Source of the DNA: a bacterium
GTDB taxonomy: Bacteria; Electryoneota; Electryoneia; Electryoneales; Electryoneaceae
Assembly: GCA_014729955.1 (NCBI GenBank)
Contig: WJJA01000431.1
Span: 1-7,740, forward strand
Reading direction: 5' to 3'
DNA: 7,740 nucleotides
The number at the start of each line of letters is the position of its first letter. Position 1 is the first letter of the stretch. Below, in pieces: positions 1 to 5,924 of the stretch. The notes below the pieces were generated by a model that saw only the letters and a list, made by a program, of their open reading frames with translations, was not told the origin of the DNA and did no database searches. Both the position numbers and the translations under genes were made by a program.

Positions 1-1259
1 GGCCGTAACGGTGCCAGGGCGGTCAGCAAATCGCGGCGATACCGGAAGTTTTCGCGCTGGATCGCAAATGCCGGCAGACGTCGCCGGGAATCGCCTTCAA
101 AGGCGCCCGCAAAACCAAGCGAATCCAGCACCTCTTCCACCTGTCGGTCGGTCGGCGGCCGGCGTGTGCGCCTGATTTCATCTCCCAACGCCTCAGCGAC
201 GGCTTCCGCGCGTTTGTCTCCTTCCAGCGCTGCAAAATAGCCCCGTGCACGGGCAAACATCGGGCTGCCGACGAAGACCGGCCGGCTCTGTAATGTCGTG
301 TCGCCCTCTCCGGGGAAAAACCGTTTCGGATCGGTGGCGAGCGGGAGCAGCTCCGCATGAGACAAACCCAGTTCCCGCCAGCCGTCCAGGCCGTTCGCGT
401 CCCACATGAAGCCGAAACGTTCCGGAGCCTGGCCGTCAACCTGTTCAGTCGTCAATACGAAGCGCGGATCGTCAAGAAACCAGCTCGCCCAGGGAATCCC
501 GCACCGTTCGCAGGCTTCCGGCAGAAAGGCGCGGCTATCGCCGCCCTGGTTGTCGGTGGAAAAGACGAGATCGGGACGGTGCTTTTCGAGCAGATCCAGC
601 GCCGAGCGAACGTCGAGCGGTTTCCCGGCAAGGGTGTCGGTTTCGATCACATCCACGCCGAGCTCATGAAAAGCCTCTGAGGTTTCCGGTTCCAGCAGCC
701 CGCCGGAGGTCGGGAACAGCACTCGCTGCATCGGACCGTGATGCTGACGGCAGGCACGGCCGCGACGTTGAAACTCCACACGGACACCCAGTGCGGTGAA
801 CAAGCCGGGGAAGGCGCGTCCTTCACGTGGATGAAGAAGCACCTTCACATCGCCGGGTTCCATCCACGGTCGGATGTACTCTTCGAACAGCCGGTCCGCA
901 TCCCGACCTGCGGCGACGGTGATATCCGCATCGAAGTTGCCGTGTGACTCCAGTCGACGCGTATGCTTTTCCGCGAGGGTACGGCTCCCGGTGACGAGGA
1001 GAACACCTTTCACCCCGATCTCAATCAATTCTTCGGCGACATAGCCTGACCCGCTGCCGAGCACAAGCACGCGGTCGCCCGCTCGCACGTCCCGGCAGAT
1101 CCGTTTGGCTTCCCCGCGCGGCTCGTAGGGCGAGTCGACGGTCTTCCAACCGCTCGTGGTCCGAAGGGACACCGCGGTTTTCAGTCCGCCGCGTGCGACC
1201 TCTTCACGGATATGTTCCTGAAGATCATCAGGCAGGTACTCATGGATGGTCAACGGCAT
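1..1259 (-). CDS. CgeB/DUF3880-like glycosyltransferase, partial (C-terminus off the left edge)
   Basis: An uninterrupted minus-strand frame of 419 codons starts at ATG 1259-1257 and leaves the window with no stop. An in-frame TGA lies two codons before the ATG, which fixes the 5' limit; the ribosome binding site is weak (AGGGAT about 11 nt upstream). Residues 60-165 form a Rossmann-like region with a glycine-rich turn (VLVLGSGSGYVAEEL, 64-78). From about residue 178 (RVLFPTSGGLLEPETSEAF) a second Rossmann-like domain starts. It contains PDLVFSTDNQGGD (229-241), WASWFLDDPRF (258-267), FMWDANGLDGWRELG (284-298) and LLPLATDPKRFFP (304-316). The D-D-P, W-D and LPLATDP-x-x-F order is typical of the DUF3880 half of CgeB-type (GT-B) glycosyltransferases, where the C-terminal half binds the sugar nucleotide. 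That half is probably the missing part. A role in surface glycan or glycoprotein synthesis is inferred from the family; acceptor and donor are unknown. It lies downstream of a terminator, so it is probably transcribed separately from the 144-aa gene. Confidence 0.8.
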   Translation of the reverse strand, partial: MPLTIHEYLPDDLQEHIREEVARGGLKTAVSLRTTSGWKTVDSPYEPRGEAKRICRDVRAGDRVLVLGSGSGYVAEELIEIGVKGVLLVTGSRTLAEKHTRRLESHGNFDADITVAAGRDADRLFEEYIRPWMEPGDVKVLLHPREGRAFPGLFTALGVRVEFQRRGRACRQHHGPMQRVLFPTSGGLLEPETSEAFHELGVDVIETDTLAGKPLDVRSALDLLEKHRPDLVFSTDNQGGDSRAFLPEACERCGIPWASWFLDDPRFVLTTEQVDGQAPERFGFMWDANGLDGWRELGLSHAELLPLATDPKRFFPGEGDTTLQSRPVFVGSPMFARARGYFAALEGDKRAEAVAEALGDEIRRTRRPPTDRQVEEVLDSLGFAGAFEGDSRRRLPAFAIQRENFRYRRDLLTALAPLR

Positions 1260-1303
1260 GGGTCAGGAGTATCCCTATTGGTTTCTCTTGCCTGAGTCAT
1301 CGG

Positions 1304-1335
1304 CAACAAAAAACGCCCCCGTTCACCCGGGAGCG
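1304..1335 (-). terminator. Intrinsic terminator after the 144-aa gene
   Basis: On the minus strand, CGCTCCCG (1335-1328), a 6-nt loop and CGGGGGCG (1321-1314) form an 8-bp stem with one G-T pair. The run TTTTTTGTTG (1313-1304) follows directly. It lies about 40 bp after the stop of the 144-aa gene and before the glycosyltransferase start, so it should end the former's transcript. Confidence 0.85.
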
Positions 1336-1374
1336 CTATAAGTACCGTGTGTCAAAACCCTCAAGAATCGTCCA

Positions 1375-1809
1375 CTACCCCAGGGAACGATAGAGCTTGC
1401 CGAGTGCGACAATATCGTCCTCGAGCTTCACCAGCGCGGTGGTCGGATCGTTCAGGAAGTCTTCCTTGGAAAGCAGGTTGGATGCTGGTTCACGTGACCC
1501 GGTGATCCAGTGATAGTAACTGAACGGACGCATTTTCGCCTCATTCACCACCCGCTTGCGATCCCACTCTTCACCGAACTTGGCTGTACCTTTTTCCAGC
1601 ACCATCTCGAAGAGCTCTTCGGATACTTCATAGAAGCCTTCGACACGAGCCTTCCAGGTTGTCTGGTCGGTTTTGTGGACAGGGAGGATTTCTTTCAACT
1701 TTGCCAGCAAAGCCTCGGGCTGCATGGTACCGGCACCGAATTCCTTCGCGATCTCCTCCAACCGGGAGACAAGCTCTTCGTTGATGAAGTGATACTTCCT
1801 TCCCGCCAT
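1375..1809 (-). CDS. Uncharacterised 144-aa helical cytosolic protein
   Basis: I do not recognise the family. The 144-aa product has no signal peptide, membrane segment or cysteine and is rich in charged residues and leucine. Most of it reads as amphipathic helices, for example VSRLEEIAKEFG (14-25), EALLAKLKEILP (32-43) and ALVKLEDDIVALGKLYRSLG at the C-terminus. A middle aromatic patch, RPFSYYHWITGSREPASN, is the most distinctive stretch and would make a good search seed. The start at ATG 1809 is well supported by AAGGAGA at 1823-1817, 7 nt upstream. A near-consensus promoter lies just above and an intrinsic terminator just below, so the gene is a monocistronic unit, although it follows the MmgE/PrpD gene by only 117 bp on the same strand. 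The neighbour suggests no function strongly enough to state. Confidence 0.85.
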   Translation of the reverse strand: MAGRKYHFINEELVSRLEEIAKEFGAGTMQPEALLAKLKEILPVHKTDQTTWKARVEGFYEVSEELFEMVLEKGTAKFGEEWDRKRVVNEAKMRPFSYYHWITGSREPASNLLSKEDFLNDPTTALVKLEDDIVALGKLYRSLG

Positions 1810-1874
1810 GAATCGGTCTCCTTTTCGGGACAGAGGCCCCTCAACTGTATGCCCGGGGCTTAGATTCCTGAAAG

Positions 1875-1903
1875 AATATATTCCACGTGGACAGATATGT
1901 CAA
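1875..1903 (-). promoter_or_regulatory. Strong sigma70-type promoter for the 144-aa gene
   Basis: On the minus strand, a perfect -35 TTGACA (1903-1898) is followed by a 17-bp spacer and the -10 TATATT (1880-1875, 5 of 6 matches). Transcription would start near 1868, about 60 nt before the ATG at 1809. It sits between the end of the MmgE/PrpD gene and the 144-aa gene, so the small gene can be expressed on its own. Confidence 0.7.
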
Positions 1904-1926
1904 CGAGGAACGCTGCTTTTCCCCCA

Positions 1927-3300
1927 TCAGGTGCGGGATACAAGCAACGCTGTAAGTTCGCGAATCGAACCGCCGTTGTCCAGCGCAAACACAAAATTCT
2001 TAAGATCTTTTCCCGTTGCCTCGTCGATCACGTTCTCCGCGAGACTGCGGAACTTGGCATCGAGCCCCTGCTCCGAAATCGGATGGCGGGGATCTCCCAT
2101 CGGGTACTCTACGTATTTCGTATGCGCCTTGCCGTCGGTGGTGGTAATGGTCACCTCGTTGGGCTGCTTGGCCGGAAACAGCGCTTCAAACTCCGGCTCG
2201 GCCACAACTTCCAGCTTTTTCAACTGGGCACGGATGGTCGGGTCAAAGATCTTGTCTTCATTGAAGCTGGAGGGGACCACGGCACGGTCCACCACACCAA
2301 CCGCGATGCAGTACGGCAGCGAATGGTCGGCGCTTTCACGTGTCCGAGGATCGTATTTGCTCGGATCGGACAGGATGTCCGCCGCGCGGGCGATGGTCTT
2401 GACACGAATCGTTTCGATTTCATTCGGCTGCAGGTCGTGCTCTGTGACCAGTTCGATTACCGCCGTCAGCGGCGCATGGGTGAGCGCTTCTGTCGGAAAC
2501 GCCTTCAATCCGCAGTGCGGAATCCGCCATGTCTCTCCGAGCCCGTCGGTCAGGATCTCACCCTTCCAGTCCGGACCGTATGCCTCGAACAACCCTTCCT
2601 TGCCTTCAATGACGTGCTCCGGTCCCTCATAACCGCGTGCCGCCAGTTCCGCCGCCAATGCCCCGGATTGTGTCGCCATCGGGTCCGCAGTGTTTTTCAT
2701 CATCGTCAGATGACCGGCGGTGATCGCGCCGAAAGTCGCATGACGGGACCCGCTGATGCCGATCGCGTGCATGATCTGCTCTTCGTTCAAGCCCATCATC
2801 ACACCGCAGGCGACGGGGGCTGCGAAGGCCGTCAATGTTGCATGGTGCCACTTCCGCTCACGAATTCCCGGGAAACCCGCCTCGCACAAGCGCATCTCGA
2901 TTTCATGCCCCACGGCGATAGCGAGCAGGAGGTCGCGTCCGGATTTGTCCAGTCGTTCGCCCAGGGCTAGCGGACCGGGAATGATGTCCGAAGGATGGCT
3001 CGGATCCTGCTTCCAGTAAATGTCGTTGTAGTCGAGAGCACGCACCATCAGCGCATTCAACAACGCCGCTTCCACCGCCGGCAGCTTTTTGCCGCTGCCG
3101 AATACGGTCGCCTCTTCCGCGCCGCCCTTCTCTTCAAGGTACTCGCGCATGATCCCGACGTCATGAGTCTTGTAGCCGCCCAGCGCGCACCCGATGCTGT
3201 CGTAGAGAATGGTTTTTGCCGCTTGAATCGCCTCCGAAGATAGATCTTCGAACTTCGCTGCTGCCGCCCACTTTGCAATCTGCTGAGAAATGGTTGCCAT
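1927..3300 (-). CDS. MmgE/PrpD family protein (2-methylcitrate dehydratase-like)
   Basis: The 457-aa product has the usual length of the MmgE/PrpD superfamily, which includes 2-methylcitrate dehydratase (PrpD), cis-aconitate decarboxylase and related dehydratases or epimerases without Fe-S clusters. Family marks in order are YDSIGCALGGY (33-43), the active-site-like ALDYNDIYWKQDPSHPSDIIPGPLALGE (88-115), KWHHATLTAFAAPVACG (150-166), GISGSRHATFGA (181-192), MKNTADPMATQSGALAAELAARG (201-223), LKAFPTEALTHAPL (265-278) and ADHSLPYCIAVGVVD (324-338). By position, Asp90, His102, His152/153, Lys202, Lys266 and His274 match the catalytic His/Lys/Asp set known from the family; this is an alignment by eye. 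The frame stays open for 62 more codons upstream, but that extension does not look like the family. ATG 3300 is preceded by GGGAGG and GAGG (3317-3307), so I start there. No methylcitrate synthase or lyase gene is nearby, so the substrate cannot be named. The protein is probably cytosolic. Confidence 0.9.
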   Translation of the reverse strand: MATISQQIAKWAAAAKFEDLSSEAIQAAKTILYDSIGCALGGYKTHDVGIMREYLEEKGGAEEATVFGSGKKLPAVEAALLNALMVRALDYNDIYWKQDPSHPSDIIPGPLALGERLDKSGRDLLLAIAVGHEIEMRLCEAGFPGIRERKWHHATLTAFAAPVACGVMMGLNEEQIMHAIGISGSRHATFGAITAGHLTMMKNTADPMATQSGALAAELAARGYEGPEHVIEGKEGLFEAYGPDWKGEILTDGLGETWRIPHCGLKAFPTEALTHAPLTAVIELVTEHDLQPNEIETIRVKTIARAADILSDPSKYDPRTRESADHSLPYCIAVGVVDRAVVPSSFNEDKIFDPTIRAQLKKLEVVAEPEFEALFPAKQPNEVTITTTDGKAHTKYVEYPMGDPRHPISEQGLDAKFRSLAENVIDEATGKDLKNFVFALDNGGSIRELTALLVSRT

Positions 3301-3384
3301 GATCTGCCTCGCCTCCCTGCGCCCATGGAAAAGAAGAATGATCTGTTTTGGTTCGTTCCGGATCGTATTGAAGGACCAAGGCAA

Positions 3385-3414
3385 AGAATAGTATTTCCAA
3401 CGGTCACGGGTCAA
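3385..3414 (-). promoter_or_regulatory. Candidate promoter for the MmgE/PrpD gene
   Basis: On the minus strand, TTGACC (3414-3409), an 18-bp spacer and TATTCT (3390-3385) lie about 85 bp upstream of ATG 3300. The -35 is good (5 of 6) and the -10 only fair (4 of 6). If it is real, the message starts near 3378 and the longer upstream frame cannot be translated. Confidence 0.4.
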
Positions 3415-3577
3415 GAGAAACCGTCGGCACGCGGGGTACTTGACACTTCGATGCACCTGTGGATATGTGGTCGGTGTCTCTGTCATTGTCGAGGCGCAGA
3501 CAGACCCGTAGCGTCGACGATACGACCAGACCGATAATCCGATAGGTGAGCACGGATGGAGCTGCCGCGACCGGCGC
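3415..3577. other. Intergenic spacer with no recognised feature
   Basis: This lies between the candidate MmgE/PrpD promoter and the left mobile element. I see no coding frame with a ribosome binding site, no RNA gene and no terminator. A plus-strand TTGACA at 3440-3445 has no good -10 at the right distance. Confidence 0.5.
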
Positions 3578-3837
3578 TAGCCCGAATCTTTCATGAATGA
3601 TGAAAGCGAGCTATGGTAAGGACTGGTTTTACAGGAAGATGTTCCCCAATTTGTCACTTCCTCCCGGCGACGGTTTGTACCAGACGTAAAAGAGAAAAAC
3701 CCATTCACTCATTCACCCTTCGGGCGGTCCCAAGCACGTCATCTGCTTTGTTCCGAAGGATTCGCAGTATTGCCATACAGCTTCATCCTTCGCGCCTCGC
3801 ATCTGACGCACTTTGAACTCGTGAAATATTCGGGCTA
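3578..3837 (+). mobile_element. MITE-like element, copy 1 (260 bp, non-coding)
   Basis: The element starts with TAGCCCGAATCTTTCATGAA (3578-3597) and ends with the inverted form of TAGCCCGAATATTTCACGA (3837-3819), giving terminal inverted repeats of about 16 bp with one mismatch. Its right half (3712-3837) matches copy 2 in inverted orientation at 125 of 126 positions. Its left interior (about 3608-3700) is unrelated to that of copy 2. No transposase frame is visible; the longest frame inside (3613-3816) lacks a ribosome binding site and any domain. The flanks (CGC on the left, GAA on the right) show no target duplication. It is best read as a non-autonomous or deletion derivative of a larger transposon whose family I cannot name. 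Confidence 0.75.
3712..3837 (+). repeat. 126-bp inverted repeat arm, left copy
   Basis: This pairs with 7605-7480 on the opposite strand, with one difference in 126 bases (A at 3766 against the complement of C at 7551). It contains an internal hairpin, CGAAGGAT (3754-3761) with ATCCTTCG (3785-3792), which encloses a smaller stem GTAT-TGCC-ATAC (3767-3778). The near identity points to a recent origin or to gene conversion between the copies. Confidence 0.95.
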
Positions 3838-3841
3838 GAAG
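3813..3841 (+). promoter_or_regulatory. Possible hybrid promoter at the element edge, for the kinase gene
   Basis: TTGAAC (3813-3818) lies inside the element's terminal repeat region. After 17 bp it is followed by TAGAAG (3836-3841), which straddles the element boundary. Each hexamer matches consensus at 4 of 6 positions. This could let the insertion drive the kinase-regulator operon, but both boxes are weak. Confidence 0.2.
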
Positions 3842-3941
3842 AACCCGGCGAGGAAGAAAATCGCAAACGGTTGATGTGGTTATTCTTGAACCCCGGTTTT
3901 ATCTTCCATCGAACCGGTACTATCACCCGGAAACCCTGTTC

Positions 3942-5036
3942 ATGTCGCGTCATGCGTTTTTACAGCGAAACATGGTGATCGTCACACTGCTCTCCCTGAT
4001 CGCGATCGCCCAGACCGCCTGGTGGGTCATCTTCCAGGTGCAGGAAGGGCGACGCCTGAGGGCGGAACAACAGTTCCTCTGGGAACAGCAGATCGTGCTG
4101 ATGGAAACCTTCATGGAAGCGCATCCCGATTCGGCCGTGTTCGAAGTGGATCGTGCGGCACAGCATTTTCCCGATCTTCTGATCGATGAAAAGACCGGGA
4201 GCGTGGTCGTACGGCCGGATGCGCGCCAAGCGCTGAAAGACCTTGCCTACGGCCGTGTGCGTATGTTCGCCTCGGAGGGCGCCTTTTTTGTTTTGCTCAT
4301 CCTGGCCGGCGTGGTGTATGTCTATTGGACCGCACGCAGGGAAGCGCAAAACGAGCAGTTGCAGTCGAATTTTGTGCATGCGATCTCGCATGAATTACGT
4401 ACACCCGTTTCCTCGCTGAACCTCTCCCTGGAAACCCTGGAGCTGCGGTCGCTCGACAGCGAGCAGCAGAAGCGGCTGCTGGAACGTATGAGCCGTGATC
4501 TGCAGCGTCTGAATGATCAAATCGACTACCTGATGCGTGCGCAGTCGCTTGCAAGGGGTGAATTGCACCTGAGTGTTGTGCCGCAAAACCTGTCCGTGCT
4601 CGTCGAAGAAGCGGTTCATTACTATTCGCCGATGTTTGAACACAAAGGCATCGAGCTTCATGCTGACATCGAACCGGACGTGCAGGCGGCAACGGATGGT
4701 CCCCATTTTGCCATCATGCTGCGTAACTTGATCGACAATGCACTGAAGCATGCAGAAGCGTCCCGTGTTCAGGTGATCCTGCGAGGCAAACCGAACAGTG
4801 TGCATATCGAGGTTCGCGATGACGGTCGCGGGATCCCGCACAATCTGCACCGCCGTATCTTCCAGCGTTTCTACCGGCCGGGCGGGGAGGATCGTCGCAG
4901 TTCGCAGGGGGCCGGATTGGGGTTGTATCTTGTGCGGGAATTTGCCCAGACCCTGGGCGGACGAGCGTATGTAAAGAGCGAGGGGCACAACCGGGGGTCG
5001 ACCTTTATCATCGAACTGCCGCGGAACCATGGCTGA
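3942..5036 (+). CDS. Membrane sensor histidine kinase (HisKA + HATPase_c, no HAMP)
   Basis: This is a 364-aa inner-membrane kinase that autophosphorylates on histidine and should pass the phosphate to the regulator that overlaps it. From ATG 3942 there is a short basic N-terminus, TM1 (about 11-33) and a periplasmic loop of about 75 residues with no recognised sensor fold. TM2 follows (about 109-129), then directly the dimerisation domain with FVHAISHELRTPVSSL, phosphoacceptor His150. The ATPase domain shows the N box NLIDNALKHA (262-271), G1 DDGRGI (293-298), F box IFQRFYRP (306-313) and G2 GAGLGLYL (323-330). All key boxes are intact. The usual HAMP linker is absent, so TM2 joins the DHp helix through about 20 charged residues. 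A GTG at 3876 would add 22 residues; I prefer 3942 because it puts a short positive segment before TM1, but neither start has a clear ribosome binding site. The stop overlaps the regulator start by 8 bp (ATGGCTGA), implying translational coupling. Confidence 0.93.
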   Translation: MSRHAFLQRNMVIVTLLSLIAIAQTAWWVIFQVQEGRRLRAEQQFLWEQQIVLMETFMEAHPDSAVFEVDRAAQHFPDLLIDEKTGSVVVRPDARQALKDLAYGRVRMFASEGAFFVLLILAGVVYVYWTARREAQNEQLQSNFVHAISHELRTPVSSLNLSLETLELRSLDSEQQKRLLERMSRDLQRLNDQIDYLMRAQSLARGELHLSVVPQNLSVLVEEAVHYYSPMFEHKGIELHADIEPDVQAATDGPHFAIMLRNLIDNALKHAEASRVQVILRGKPNSVHIEVRDDGRGIPHNLHRRIFQRFYRPGGEDRRSSQGAGLGLYLVREFAQTLGGRAYVKSEGHNRGSTFIIELPRNHG

Positions 5037-5724
5037 ACAACAACGCATTCTGATTGTAGAAGACGAAGAAAACCTGGCGGACGGGTTGAGATTCAACCTC
5101 GAAGCGGAAGGATACCGGTGCGAGGTGGTCGGGGACGGCAACCGTGCTATTGAACGCATCCTTACCGATCCGCCGGACCTGGTGCTGCTGGATGTCATGC
5201 TGCCGGGCGCAAGTGGTTTTGAGGTGTGTGATCGTGTGCGCGAGCGTGGTGTGCTTGTACCGATCCTCTTTCTCACGGCGCGTGACACAGAAGACGACCG
5301 AATCCAGGGGCTTGCTCTCGGCGGCGACGATTACATGACCAAACCCTTCAGCCTGCGCGAATTGATCGGGCGGGTCAAGGCCGTCCTGCGCCGGGAACAG
5401 TGGTACCGCAGCGCCCCGCCTGTCGGCGATGTCATCACCTTCGGCACCAACCGTGTCGATTTCAACGCGTTCAAGGCATGGACCGAACAGGGCGAACTCG
5501 ATCTCACCCAGAAAGAATGCATGGTGCTGCGTGTGCTGGTGGAACACGAAGGAAAGGTGGTCGACCGAGACACGCTCCTGGACCAGGTCTGGTCGTCCGA
5601 ACACCAGTACACTCGTACGATTGATAATATCATCCTGCGCCTGCGCAAGTATTTCGAGTCAAACCCGCGAAAGCCGAAGCACATTCAATCTGTGTACGGT
5701 GCCGGGTACCGTTTCGTACGGTAA
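5029..5724 (+). CDS. OmpR/PhoB-family response regulator
   Basis: This 231-aa cytosolic transcription regulator has a receiver domain at 1-120. Its acidic pocket is Glu11/Asp12, the phosphoacceptor is Asp55 (LVLLDVMLPG), the switch residue is Thr83 (FLTA) and the conserved Lys105 lies in YMTKPF. A winged-helix domain (about 135-231) contains LDLTQKECMVLRVLVEHEGKVVDRDTLLDQVW, the recognition-helix region TRTIDNIILRLRKYFE (195-210) and the terminal wing HIQSVYGAGYRFV. Length and residues are standard for the family, and nothing is missing. It starts inside the last codons of the kinase gene, so the two form a cognate pair. It lies 200 bp upstream of the octaheme cytochrome gene on the same strand. 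Direct repeats in that gap fit the tandem binding mode of this family, so control of the cytochrome is the likely output (inference). Two short palindromes overlap or follow its stop codon. Confidence 0.96.
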   Translation: MAEQQRILIVEDEENLADGLRFNLEAEGYRCEVVGDGNRAIERILTDPPDLVLLDVMLPGASGFEVCDRVRERGVLVPILFLTARDTEDDRIQGLALGGDDYMTKPFSLRELIGRVKAVLRREQWYRSAPPVGDVITFGTNRVDFNAFKAWTEQGELDLTQKECMVLRVLVEHEGKVVDRDTLLDQVWSSEHQYTRTIDNIILRLRKYFESNPRKPKHIQSVYGAGYRFVR

Positions 5725-5737
5725 AACGGCCGGCCGT
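5707..5737 (+). other. Two consecutive palindromes at the regulator stop codon
   Basis: TACCGT-TTCGT-ACGGTA (5707-5723) spans the end of the coding region. ACGGCCGGCCGT (5726-5737) is a perfect 12-bp palindrome just after the stop. Neither is followed by a T run, so they are not classic terminators; they might stabilise or process the 3' end of the kinase-regulator mRNA. Confidence 0.35.
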
Positions 5738-5772
5738 CCGTGGCTCTCATTTCCCGCACCGTTTCCACGCTG

Positions 5773-5806
5773 CAACGCATCCAACGTGAAGGTAACGAAC
5801 GCAACA
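5773..5806 (+). promoter_or_regulatory. Four direct repeats, candidate response-regulator binding site
   Basis: CAACG (5773), CAACG (5782), TAACG (5793) and CAACA (5802) recur at 9-, 11- and 9-bp steps, so alternate copies are exactly 20 bp apart, close to two DNA helical turns. They lie directly upstream of the candidate -35 at 5814. OmpR/PhoB-family regulators typically bind tandem direct repeats on one DNA face in this position. Assignment to the neighbouring regulator is inference. Confidence 0.45.
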
Positions 5807-5813
5807 GGACGGC

Positions 5814-5842
5814 GTGACCTGCCCGTATTGCCTCATTATATT
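5814..5842 (+). promoter_or_regulatory. Candidate sigma70 promoter for the octaheme cytochrome
   Basis: A weak -35 GTGACC (5814-5819, 4 of 6), a 17-bp spacer and a good -10 TATATT (5837-5842, 5 of 6) predict a start near 5849, giving a leader of about 75 nt. A poor -35 with repeats just upstream is typical of an activator-dependent promoter. Confidence 0.5.
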
Positions 5843-5869
5843 AGGGGCGTACTAACATCGAGGAGCGAT

Positions 5870-5911
5870 ATGCCCGTTTTCACAACACGGCTTGTGAAAA
5901 GATCCACATAA
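5870..5911 (+). CDS. Possible 13-aa leader peptide upstream of the cytochrome
   Basis: ATG 5870 begins the ORF MPVFTTRLVKRST, ending with TAA at 5909-5911. It is preceded by a strong GAGGAG (5860-5865) only 4 nt upstream. It lies wholly within the predicted leader of the cytochrome mRNA and ends just before that gene's ribosome binding site. The good ribosome binding site is the only positive evidence; no codon bias or homologue is known to me. It could act by translational coupling, or the site could be chance. Confidence 0.3.
   Translation: MPVFTTRLVKRST
5877..5900 (+). promoter_or_regulatory. Perfect 9-bp inverted repeat in the cytochrome leader
   Basis: TTTTCACAA (5877-5885), a 6-nt spacer CACGGC and TTGTGAAAA (5892-5900) form a perfect interrupted palindrome 24 nt before the cytochrome ATG and 12 nt before its ribosome binding site. 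As RNA it would fold into a hairpin inside the putative leader ORF; as DNA it could be a downstream operator for a dimeric repressor. The arm order (TCACAA...TTGTGA) is the reverse of a CRP site. Confidence 0.5.
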
Positions 5912-5924
5912 AGGGAGGAGTAAC

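Noticed and set aside
1350..1355. Minus-strand TTGACA upstream of the glycosyltransferase
   Set aside because: The sequence 17 bp further on is GC-rich (TCCCGG), lies in the terminator stem and is not a -10 box.
1808..2970. Long plus-strand frames (274 and 357 codons) opposite the MmgE/PrpD gene
   Set aside because: They have no family motifs, are rich in Arg, Cys and His as expected of a shadow, and lie antisense to a clear gene.
3301..3486. 62-codon N-terminal extension of the MmgE/PrpD frame
   Set aside because: It does not resemble the family, contains the candidate promoter, and the ATG at 3300 has a good ribosome binding site and gives the normal family length.
3613..3816. 67-codon frame in element copy 1 (and the 66-codon frame at 7511-7711 in copy 2)
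   Set aside because: They have no ribosome binding site and no transposase motif, and the reading strand relative to the element differs in frame between copies; best seen as chance frames in a non-coding element.
4395..5288. 297-codon minus-strand frame opposite the kinase and regulator
   Set aside because: Low-complexity Ser/Arg/Thr composition, no ribosome binding site and no domain; both genes on the other strand are certain.
5811..5832. Possible sigma54 promoter before the cytochrome
   Set aside because: The GG and GC doublets are 17 nt apart instead of the required 10.
5877..5900. CRP/FNR-type operator
   Set aside because: The half-sites are in the reverse order of TGTGA-N6-TCACA, and the position downstream of the promoter does not fit activation.
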